Shown piece by piece: positions 33,522-40,214 of a DNA stretch of 48,990 bases (positions are counted from its first letter, which is position 1; each line of letters opens with the position of its first letter). The notes under the pieces were generated by a model, which was not told the origin of the DNA, searched no databases, and saw nothing but the letters and a program-made list of their open reading frames with translations. The translations under genes and the position numbers were made by a program. Origin of the DNA: Bordetella parapertussis (lineage in GTDB: Bacteria; Pseudomonadota; Gammaproteobacteria; Burkholderiales; SG8-41); the NCBI GenBank assembly GCA_945864585.1, contig CAMBCF010000025.1, forward strand, positions 1 through 48,990, in the 5' to 3' direction.

Positions 33522-33761
33522 GGGAGCTGTCTGCGCGCGCGAAGATGAGGCTTTGGTCAGTGCCACTCGCCTGCGCGACATCGAGGCCGCTCAACGCACC
33601 GCGATGGCTTGCGGGAAGCGGACTTTTGGCGCGATCCTCGCGGCGGAGCACCTGATCATCGCGCCCGAAACGATGATTTACTTTGCGAATTGGATTACTG
33701 TACTCCGCAATAATTCGCGCAACTGAATGCCGCTGAGCGAAAATAGCCTAAGGAGAGCATA
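33522..33761 (+). other. 240-bp gap holding a possible gene fragment
   Basis: In one plus-strand frame the gap reads EALVSATRLRDIEAAQRTAM and then ACGKRTFGAILAAEHLIIAPE, which has the composition of real protein, but it has no clear start and I cannot name a family. It could be the end of a gene lost by deletion. A strong AAGGAGAG site at the right end serves the next gene. Confidence 0.35.
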
Positions 33762-34724
33762 GTGGCCAGGATTCTCGTTTCGCTCATTGGCGAGTTCTAT
33801 GATTGCGTTACCCCACTGTTCGACGGGACCATACGACCCGAAGGCATGGCGCTTGTCGTTACGCGCTCCCCTTCGCCCGAGGCAATGCGCAGGCAGCTGA
33901 CGGGCTGGGAATTCGACATTTGTGAGATGGCCTTCGGCGCCTACCTGATCGCAAGGAGTCAAGGCGCCGACGTTACGGCGATCCCCGTATTTCCGCGGCG
34001 GGCGTTCTTCCACACCAATTTCGAGTGTCATGCGGAGAGTCGGATCGATGGCCCGCGCGACCTGGCCAACAAGCGCATAGGCGTCGCCGAGTACGTGCAA
34101 TCCGCGACCCTGTGGGCCCGCGGAGTCCTCGAACAGGATTTTGGATTGGATCCCCGCAAGGCGCAGTGGTACGTCGAGCGCGCCGGTTCGGGCAGCACCG
34201 GCGAGGTGCTTGGGTTCAAGCCCCCTCACGGTATCTCCGTGCAGCAGACGCCCGGGGGTAAAAGTCTGCTCGCGATGCTGGCCGCAAGAGAACTCGACAT
34301 GGCTTTGGTCGGTGGAAACCCTCAGGCGCGAGCGGACAATGCGCTGCGCCCCCTCTTCGGCGATGCCGTTGCCGAAGGCAGGCGTTTTTACGACACGCAC
34401 GGCTATATTCCCGCGAACCACATGTATATGGTGCGTGGCAGTCTTGCGCGCGAGCACCCGGCGCTGGTCGCTAATCTTTATCGGGCGTTCCGTGAATCCA
34501 AGAACTTCGCTCAACAGTCGCTGCCTCGCGAACGACCGCCGGCCCTCCTGTTCGGAAACGAACAGCTTGCGAGGACGTGCGCATCGTTGGTTGGCGATCC
34601 CTTTGCCTATGGCATCGGACTCAATCGAACGATGCTGAAAACCGTCGTTCGGTTGTGTCACGAGCAAGGGCTCATCCGCGACCAACCGCTGGTCGAGCAA
34701 CTTTTCGTGCCCGCGACAGATTGA
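33762..34724 (+). CDS. 4,5-dihydroxyphthalate decarboxylase-like / SBP-fold protein
   Basis: A 320-residue protein starting at GTG 33762 with AAGGAGAG just upstream. It resembles Pht5-type 4,5-dihydroxyphthalate decarboxylases, which share the periplasmic-binding-protein fold but are cytoplasmic enzymes; no signal peptide is present. Segments: IRPEGMALVV, WEFDICEMAFGAYLIARS, ESRIDGPRDLANKRIGVAEY, ARELDMALVGG, and the HGYIPANHMYMVRG stretch. The exact activity is unproved, and a binding role is the alternative. It lies 17 bp before the UGSC selenoprotein candidate, so the two are almost certainly coupled. Confidence 0.78.
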   Translation: MARILVSLIGEFYDCVTPLFDGTIRPEGMALVVTRSPSPEAMRRQLTGWEFDICEMAFGAYLIARSQGADVTAIPVFPRRAFFHTNFECHAESRIDGPRDLANKRIGVAEYVQSATLWARGVLEQDFGLDPRKAQWYVERAGSGSTGEVLGFKPPHGISVQQTPGGKSLLAMLAARELDMALVGGNPQARADNALRPLFGDAVAEGRRFYDTHGYIPANHMYMVRGSLAREHPALVANLYRAFRESKNFAQQSLPRERPPALLFGNEQLARTCASLVGDPFAYGIGLNRTMLKTVVRLCHEQGLIRDQPLVEQLFVPATD

Positions 34725-34741
34725 TCAGCAAGGAGGAATCG

Positions 34742-36430
34742 ATGTCAACGTATGAAGTTGTGTATCCGCTGGGACAGCGTGCGCCCCAGCGCAAGGCGCG
34801 GGCCGTGCGTCCGAACTCATTGGACGGGCTCACCATCGCAGAGCTCTCCAACCACAAGTTCGACAGCGAGTTCACGTTCGAAGTGATCGAGAAGGCGCTG
34901 CTCAAGCGCTTTCCGAACATCAAATTCGTGTCGCACCGGGAATTCGGCGATACCTACGGTGCGCGCGAATCGGAAGTCATCAAAGCATTGCCGCAGAGGC
35001 TCGAGGCGTTCGAATGCGATCTCGTGATCTCCGGCACAGCAGGGTGAGGGAGCTGCACGGCCGCGAGTTCGCGCGCCAGTATCGCAGCGGAAAATGCCGG
35101 CATTCCGACCGTCACCATCGCCATAGACGAAGGCTTCACCAAGTCGGCGCAGGCGATCGGCAAACAGGCCGGCGTCGACCTGCGCGTGGCGACCTACCCT
35201 GGCGTGATTTCGACGCACGACCGCCCGACGGTGGTGAAAAATATCGAAGAGGTGCTGGTTGACCAGATCGTGCGCCAGCTCACGGCGCAGGAAGCGCCGG
35301 CGCAAGCAGCAGCCGATAGCGTGGCGCCGGACGAGCGCGAGATTGTCTTCAAAGGCACTTTCGAGGAGGTCAACGAGCACTTTCAGCGCAACCAGTGGAG
35401 CGACGGACTGCCGATCGTTCCGCCCACGATAGAAAAAATCGAAGCGTTCCTCAGTCACACCGACCGCGCGCCCGGCGAGGTGCTCGGGACCATGCAACCG
35501 AGCCAGGCTGAAGCGACCCTCTGGAATGTCGCGGTCAACGGCGTGATGGCGGGGTGCCGTCCCGAATACATGCCGGTGCTGGTTGCCATCGTCGAAGTCA
35601 TGTGCGATCCCGAGTACGGCATGAAGCACGGCGGCAGCACGCCAGGCTGGGAAGCGATGATCATATTGAACGGCCCGATTCGCGAGCAGCTCGGGTTCGA
35701 CGACAAGCAGGGCGCGCAACGCCCGGGCAACCAGGCCAATACCAGCATCGGCCGCTTCTACCGGCTGTTCGCGAGGAACGTCCCGCGCTTTCTGCCGGGG
35801 ACGACCGACATGGCGACATTCGGTCAGATGTTTCGCGCGGTCGTCGCCGAGAACGACCAGGCGTGTGTCGAAATGGGGTGGAAGCCGCTGCACGTCACCC
35901 GCGGCTTCAAGCCCGAAGACAGTGTCGTGACAATTACGTCGGTGAGGACCTCGAGCGACCCGTTCACCACCGCGGGAGAATCGGCAGCGCGTCACCTCGA
36001 TCTGATCGTCGACTGGGTCAAGCGCATGATCGAGCCGTACCAGAGTTCGCGCGGCTACATCGAGTCGCACGTGCTGCTGCTGACGCCGGTGATCGCTGCG
36101 ATACTCGCGAAAGCGGGCTACTCCAAGCGTGACGTTTCGGAACACCTCAAGCAGCACGCCACGGTGTCCGCGCGCTACTATGAATGGCACATGATGCTCG
36201 CCGATCACCATACGCCCGGGACCACGCTCGCGGGCCTGGTCGAGAAGGGCGAACTTCCCGCCGTATGGCGCCTCGCCGACGATCCCGAGCGTCTCGTCCC
36301 GCTGATGTTGCCGCAAACGCAGTGGCTGATCGTCGTCGCCGGCGACCCGCTGAGAAACCGCTCGTCGATCTACCGGCAGAACTTCAAGCAGGGCTACGCC
36401 ACGAGCAAGAAAATCCAGTTGCCAAAGTGA
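34742..36430 (+). CDS. UGSC-motif protein with C-terminal extension, predicted selenoprotein
   Basis: One plus-strand frame of 563 codons is interrupted only by TGA at 35045-35047. Reading it as selenocysteine gives ECDLVISGTAG-U102-G-S-C105-TAASSRASIAAEN, that is, the U-G-S-C motif of the UGSC (seleno)protein family, in which the first residue is Sec or Cys. A SECIS-like hairpin follows at once. Residues 1-195 form the UGSC domain, with IPTVTIAIDEGFTKSAQ. Residues about 200-562 are a second domain (FQRNQWSDGLPIVPPT, VAVNGVMAGCRPEYMPVLVAI, GRFYRLFARNVPRFLPG) with no fold I recognise. The ATG at 34742 has an excellent AAGGAGG site. It ends the catabolic cluster. Alternative: two separate genes or a nonsense mutation, judged unlikely because the motif and 460 downstream codons are intact. 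Confidence 0.88.
35059..35077 (+). promoter_or_regulatory. Candidate bacterial SECIS hairpin of the UGSC gene
   Basis: Just after the UGA the mRNA can fold as GGC-CGCG-AGTT-CGCG-C-GCC: seven base pairs with one bulged C and a four-base AGUU loop. Counting U of UGA as 1, the loop holds G23 and U24, exactly the positions of the SelB-recognised G23-U24 in E. coli fdhF. Position, stem and loop fit a bacterial SECIS. Confidence 0.7.
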
Positions 36431-36437
36431 CCGGTAG

Positions 36438-36511
36438 TATTGGTTTTTATAAATTCCATGTCCGGCCTGTCACGCCGGGGGTCGCGGGTTCGAATCCCGT
36501 GCCCTCCGTTA
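36438..36511 (+). repeat. tRNA-Asp 3'-half repeat, copy 2 (att-like)
   Basis: Same structure as copy 1 at 15733: a TATTGGTTTTTATAA...TTC stretch, then the perfect anticodon arm with GTC and the T-arm (TTCGAAT), ending in a degraded acceptor (GCCCTCCGTTA instead of CCACTCCGCCA). It starts 8 bp after the UGSC stop. Identity to copy 1 is high across 74 bp and extends into the non-tRNA part, so both derive from one att-type junction rather than from two tRNA genes. Confidence 0.75.
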
Positions 36512-36537
36512 ATACATAATTGTTTTGTGTGGCGCTG

Positions 36538-37401
36538 TCATCCGGCTTGCTGCGCCGCCGCAAGCTCCGCCACCAGTGGCGCGTTCCGGTCGAGTATGCG
36601 AAGAATCTCGTCGCGACCTACATCCGGCACTTCGAACAGCACGCGATGGATGCCTGCCTCGTGATAGGGCGCGAGCTTCTCACGATCTGCCGGTGCTGCA
36701 AATACGGTGATCGGTAATGACGCCGGGTCGCGCCCCGCTATTCGCGCCGCTTCATTCAGGCGGGCCACGGCGTTTTTGGGTTCCCAGCCCTTGCGCGGCC
36801 GCGGGAACCAGCCATCTCCGAACTCGACCACGCGCTTGATCGTGTGATCGGATTCACCGCCGATCAGCACCGGCGGATGCGGGCGTTGGTGCGGCTTGGG
36901 ATACATCCAAACCGGATCGAAGTTGACGAACTCGCCGTGAAACTGCGCTTCTTCCTGTGTCCACAGCGCCTTCATCGCGAGCACGCGCTCGCGCAGCAGC
37001 TTGAACCGTGTTTCATAGCGGGCGCCGTGATTTTCCATCTCGTCAACGTTCCATCCGCCACCGATGGCGAAGATGAACCGCCCCTTGGACAATTGATCGA
37101 GACTGGCAACCGACTTGGCCGTAGCAATCGGTTCGCGTTGCGGAATGAGGGCTATGCCTGTTCCGAGCTTCAGCTTGCGCGTCGCGGCCGCAGCAAATGA
37201 CAGCGCGACGAACGGATCGTAGGTGTGTTTATATTTTTTCGGAAGTTCGCCGCCGGCGGGAAACGGCGTGCGGCGACTGGTAGGAATATGCGTGTGTTCG
37301 CATACGAAAAGCGCATCGTAGCCGCGTTCTTCAAGGGCTCGGGCGAGCTCCGAGATATCGATCCCGTAGTCGGTCGGAAAGTAATATACGCCGGCAAGCA
37401 T
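36538..37401 (-). CDS. LLM class flavin (F420-type) oxidoreductase, TIGR03619-like
   Basis: A 287-residue luciferase-like barrel protein with LARALEERGYDALFVCEHTHIP, ATRKLKLGTGIALIPQREP, SLDQLSKGRFIFAIGGGW, FKLLRERVLAMKALWTQ and HPPVLIGGESDHTIKRVVEFGDGWFPRP. This pattern is that of the probable F420-dependent subgroup, although proteobacterial members may use FMN. The start at 37401 has an AAGGTG site. It differs from the LLM protein at 24424. It is convergent with the UGSC gene and lies just beyond the second tRNA-like repeat. Confidence 0.87.
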   Translation of the reverse strand: MLAGVYYFPTDYGIDISELARALEERGYDALFVCEHTHIPTSRRTPFPAGGELPKKYKHTYDPFVALSFAAAATRKLKLGTGIALIPQREPIATAKSVASLDQLSKGRFIFAIGGGWNVDEMENHGARYETRFKLLRERVLAMKALWTQEEAQFHGEFVNFDPVWMYPKPHQRPHPPVLIGGESDHTIKRVVEFGDGWFPRPRKGWEPKNAVARLNEAARIAGRDPASLPITVFAAPADREKLAPYHEAGIHRVLFEVPDVGRDEILRILDRNAPLVAELAAAQQAG

Positions 37402-37464
37402 TGCAGCACCTTCATTCGTTGGGGTGGATTTTCAGCAAAAGAGGAGGTTTGGTGAACATTTACG

Positions 37465-37534
37465 CGATTGACTGTTCGCCAGTCGAGGGATAGATTGCGG
37501 TTGAGTGTAAAGGGTATTTGAAATTCCTGTAATT
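37465..37534 (+). promoter_or_regulatory. Dispersed promoter/leader repeat, copy C, upstream of the VOC gene
   Basis: The best-preserved promoter of the set: TTGACT at 37468-37473, a 17-bp spacer, TAGATT at 37491-37496, then the shared leader. It aligns base for base with copy B (4219). Similar sequence extends upstream (GAACATTTACGC). The VOC gene starts at 37592, about 95 bp after the -10, so this copy is likely its promoter. Confidence 0.6.
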
Positions 37535-37591
37535 TATTCAGAGTTAGGCCAGTCCGACCCGAAACAAACTTGACCCAAAGGAAACTCTATC

Positions 37592-38035
37592 ATGGCACAG
37601 ATCAGGCATATTGCGATTCAGACACAGGACGAAGTGGCAACCGCGCGTTTCTACATCGAGAACTTCGGTCTCAAGGAAGTGAGGAGACTGGATAGTGCAC
37701 GCACAGCGGGTTACTTCCTTACCGACGGCCATATCAATCTCGCGATTCTGCGCTTCAAGAACGACGTGATCGCCGGCGCCGAGCGTGGCACAGGCTGGAG
37801 CGGTATTCATCACATCGGATTTCAGGTTGAGAGCCTGGAAGAGACCGCCGAAAAGCTGGCTGCATCCGGCGCAAAACCGCGGGATGACATCAATGTGGCG
37901 CTGGGACTGGGCGCGGGTGGCGCGCCGGCTGGGCACGGTAATGTCGAGGTTCGTTACAGCGGCCCTGACAATGTGACCTTCGACGTGTCGCAAACTGGCT
38001 GGGTCGGTACACCGACGAATAAGGCGCACAGCTAA
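37592..38035 (+). CDS. VOC superfamily (glyoxalase-fold) protein
   Basis: A 147-residue single-domain vicinal-oxygen-chelate protein: IRHIAIQTQDEVATARFYIENFGL, GYFLTDGHINLAILRFK, GIHHIGFQVESLEETAEKL. Histidines in IRHIAI and IHHIGF and an acidic residue near VTFDVSQ are in metal-ligand places. Start ATG 37592 is preceded by AAAGGAAAC. No partner gene is obvious. Reactions in this family range from isomerisation to ring cleavage, so no substrate is assigned. Confidence 0.82.
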   Translation: MAQIRHIAIQTQDEVATARFYIENFGLKEVRRLDSARTAGYFLTDGHINLAILRFKNDVIAGAERGTGWSGIHHIGFQVESLEETAEKLAASGAKPRDDINVALGLGAGGAPAGHGNVEVRYSGPDNVTFDVSQTGWVGTPTNKAHS

Positions 38036-38090
38036 ACCCAGGGCGTCCTGAGGTTGGATCCAGGCTGCCCGTCGCGGCAGCCAAAAACAA

Positions 38091-38801
38091 TCAATCCGGC
38101 GGCATCTGCTCGAGCAGGCGGCCGAAACCCGCTATGCGTTCACCACCGAGTTGGCGCGCCATCGCCCACAGCGACGCCTGCGTGGAGGTCACCACGGGTT
38201 TGTTGAATTCACGCTCCCAGGCGGCGATCGACGCCATCGTCGGGAAATTAGCGCCAGGCACCATAAAGGCGTCTATCTCCGGGCGGTCGATCCGGGCAAA
38301 GGCATCGCGCGCTTTTTCCGGGCCGAGGTTACCGATCACATACGAATCCGTGGCCGCGAATCCTTCCACAACCATTATTTCGAGCCCGTGTTTGCTGGCG
38401 AAATAACGCCGCGCGCGCTCGTTGACCTCCGCCGAATAGGGTGAGACGAGTCCGATGCGGCGCGCGCCGAGCGCGCGCAGCGAGCGACCCACCGCTTGAG
38501 CTGAAGTGATCGCCGGCACGCCGTTGGCGGCGGCGCTCATGCGCCGCGTCACGCTCTCGTCGTAACCCTCGGCAAATAGGCTCGCCGAGGTCTGCATCAA
38601 AATCACCATCTCGACCCTGGCGGTGCCCAGCAACTTCGATTGGTAGTCGATATCGTCGTCACGGCTGGGCGAGAATGGCTGTCCCGGCGTGCTCGTCAGC
38701 AGCCGCGCGTAGTGCGCCTGATAGCCTGACGGCAACCGCACCAGTTCGGTCTCTACGGTGGTGTTGGTGGATGGTATGAGAACGCCGAAATGACGGGTCA
38801 T
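38091..38801 (-). CDS. Asp/Glu racemase superfamily (maleate isomerase/arylmalonate decarboxylase-like) protein without cysteine
   Basis: A 236-residue member of the maleate isomerase group: GVLIPSTNTTVETEL, GVPAITSAQAVGRSLRALGARRIGLVSPY, and NKPVVTSTQASLWAMARQLGG. The family uses two catalytic cysteines, in CTS and CTN-type motifs. Here those places read MQTSAS (Q70) and VPGANFPT (G183), and the protein contains no cysteine at all. It therefore cannot use the known Cys-based mechanism and may be a divergent enzyme, a binding protein, or a decaying gene. Start at 38801 with AAAGGCG. Neighbouring stretches hold relics, so decay is plausible. Confidence 0.75.
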   Translation of the reverse strand: MTRHFGVLIPSTNTTVETELVRLPSGYQAHYARLLTSTPGQPFSPSRDDDIDYQSKLLGTARVEMVILMQTSASLFAEGYDESVTRRMSAAANGVPAITSAQAVGRSLRALGARRIGLVSPYSAEVNERARRYFASKHGLEIMVVEGFAATDSYVIGNLGPEKARDAFARIDRPEIDAFMVPGANFPTMASIAAWEREFNKPVVTSTQASLWAMARQLGGERIAGFGRLLEQMPPD

Positions 38802-38997
38802 GCTGCGCCTTTCTGTTGGAGGATTAGCGTAAGTTAAGCGTGGCTGCTCGCGATAATATACCCTCCTGCTTTGAAAACAGGATATTTAACGGTAGTTTTT
38901 TACCCATCGGCGTGAGTCTCCACAGTACAGCACTAGGTGAGCAGGGGGCGTTAAGATATGCCAATTCGCAAGCCGCGAGATGGAAGGGGAGGGGCCT
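38802..38997. other. Intergenic, no feature recognised
   Basis: About 200 bp between the racemase-like gene and a row of gene relics. It should hold the promoter of the minus-strand racemase-like gene, but no convincing -35/-10 pair was found. Confidence 0.4.
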
Positions 38998-39195
38998 ATG
39001 CAATATGATCTTTTGTTGACCGGCGGTGAAGTGATCGATTGTGCTGAAGGAAGTGGTGGAAGCGCAGGGCGCCGGGATTATTTTTGATTGTGCACACGGC
39101 CGCAGCCATTTCAACTTCCGTATGATCGAGAAAGCCCTGGATCAGGATTTCCTGCCGGATACGATTTCGACGGACCTCACCATGACCAGCGCAAG
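38998..39195 (+). pseudogene. Amidohydrolase/deacetylase-family relic with internal deletion
   Basis: ATG 38998 opens MQYDLLLTGGEVIDCAEG, the usual start of dihydroorotase-like amidohydrolases. After a frame change at about 39042 it continues VLKEVVEAQGAGIIFDCAHG and SHFNFRMIEKALDQDFLPDT, followed by ISTDLT, which belongs near residue 250 of the same family. Roughly 200 central residues, including the metal-binding H-x-H, are gone. It ends by running into another relic. Confidence 0.65.
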
Positions 39196-39199
39196 CCCT

Positions 39200-39368
39200 A
39201 AATCAATTCAGTGCCGCGCGCAGGCGTTTATATGCGGCGGCGCGTGAACCCAAGGCTTTCCTGGAACTGAGCGGCAGTCACAATGAGGGGTTTGTGTTTG
39301 CCCGCGAGGAATGGATTAAGGCGGTGCAGGCGTTTTTGCAACGGCATGCGGAGAGTGATGGTAAGTAA
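39200..39368 (+). pseudogene. Alpha/beta-hydrolase C-terminal fragment
   Basis: One frame reads LYAAAREPKAFLELSGSHN and then EGFVFAREEWIKAVQAFLQR before a TAA at 39366-39368. The GSHN histidine suits the catalytic His of an alpha/beta hydrolase. The nucleophile and acid regions are absent. The fragment directly follows the amidohydrolase relic, which suggests successive deletions. Confidence 0.55.
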
Positions 39369-39438
39369 TTGTTTTTACTCAGGCTGTATTTTTGCCGGTG
39401 TCGGAGTAAACTAGTACGCCTACACGGAGGCAATCGCA

Positions 39439-39666
39439 ATGATCGACATAGCCACGCTAACCCCAAATGAGCGGCTGGAGCTTATCGAGCAGCTGTGGGA
39501 TAGCCTGTTGCCCACGCCCGAGGCAGTTCCATTTCCTGATGCGCACCGCGAGGAACTCGACCGCCGCTTGGATGCGCTCGATCGCGAAGGCCCGACCGGA
39601 GTCTCCGCGGAGGAAGTGCTAAGCAGGCTTCGCAGCCGCCGCACGTGCACGTTAGGAATCTGGTGA
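39439..39666 (+). CDS. Addiction-module antitoxin (Unstab_antitox/RelB-like), 3' end altered
   Basis: A 75-residue protein beginning MIDIATLTPNERLELIEQLWDSL, then DAHREELDRRLDAL and EEVLSRLRSRR, typical of PF09720-type antitoxins that partner ParE/RelE toxins. Relatives end near VLxRLRSRR; here the frame runs on through TCTLGIW, which overlaps the start of the next, A/T-richer unit. No toxin follows. I infer that an insertion at about 39651 (GTTAGGA core) replaced the toxin side. Confidence 0.7.
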   Translation: MIDIATLTPNERLELIEQLWDSLLPTPEAVPFPDAHREELDRRLDALDREGPTGVSAEEVLSRLRSRRTCTLGIW

Positions 39667-40121
39667 TGCTCCGAAAAACTCATCGTCTTGGACTGACTTT
39701 ATTTGTCACAATTCTTGTTGCGAGCTGTGCGTCGACTACGCTTGAACGGAAGAATTTCCAGTCCTACACAGTCGGCAACACATCTACTGCAAGGACAGGA
39801 GACACGTTTCTCATCGACCAAAATGGATCTGTGGAAACCGTAAAGAGCTGGGTTGGAATCTTGAATTCGTCCGACGGCTGGAAAATCGAAGAACGTTACT
39901 CCCGTGACTTCGTCCGGAAAGAGCTCCTTTATTCAGGAAAGTCAGGGAGCACTATTGAAGTGAGTTATAGAGAGTTTCGTGGAGGTTTCGCAGCTCCAGC
40001 ATTTTTTCAGAATTTGAAGTATGACTTGGCTGAGTCCAATGTAATTCAGTTCCAAAAATTTAGAATTGAAATAATTCAAGCGGACAATAAGCAAATCACA
40101 TACAAGATCCTGAATGATTGA
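39666..40121 (+). CDS. Small lipoprotein of unknown function
   Basis: A 151-residue protein with a lipoprotein signal peptide (LGLTLFVTILVASC, lipobox VASC) and a mature part with no recognised family: FQSYTVGNTSTARTGDTFLI, DGWKIEERYSRDFVRKELLY, EVSYREFRGGFAAPAFFQNL. It should be anchored to the membrane facing the periplasm. The ATG at 39666 overlaps the antitoxin TGA (TGATG). Codon use is more A/T-rich than in surrounding genes, in line with a horizontally gained cassette. Confidence 0.65.
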   Translation: MLRKTHRLGLTLFVTILVASCASTTLERKNFQSYTVGNTSTARTGDTFLIDQNGSVETVKSWVGILNSSDGWKIEERYSRDFVRKELLYSGKSGSTIEVSYREFRGGFAAPAFFQNLKYDLAESNVIQFQKFRIEIIQADNKQITYKILND

Positions 40122-40125
40122 TGCC

Positions 40126-40214
40126 ATTCCTTAATATAGGTGGAACGGCCTGGCGAACACGGCCTTGCCAATCATGTCCATCCTGTTCGCCCGCCGTTCA
40201 CGACGACGTTAGAT
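40126..40214 (+). repeat. attC-like palindromic site
   Basis: Left core ATTCCTTAAT (40126-40135), then GAACGGC-CT-GGCGAACA (40143-40159), a 24-bp spacer, TGTTCGCC-C-GCCGTTC (40184-40199) and right core GTTAGAT (40208-40214, matching GTTRRRY). The inner arms pair over 15 bp with an unequal bulge (CT against C), as the extrahelical bases of attC sites do. Confidence 0.5.

Larger units (their letters stand above)
39651..40214 (+). mobile_element. Integron gene-cassette-like unit 1 (lipoprotein cassette)
   Basis: The unit starts at GTTAGGA (39651-39657), 15 bp before the lipoprotein ATG, and ends at the attC-like site 40126-40214. The end-site left core ATTCCTTAAT (40126-40135) is nearly the reverse complement of the unit's own start GTTAGGAAT, the relation expected in a real cassette, where the first bases of the cassette come from its own circular attC. 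No integrase gene is in the window, so it would be a cassette outside an integron. Confidence 0.5.

Noticed and set aside
34817-36316. 499-aa open frame antisense to the UGSC gene
   Set aside because: It is a shadow of high-GC codon bias. It has no family features, is rich in Arg/His/Asp, and lies opposite a gene with clear domains.
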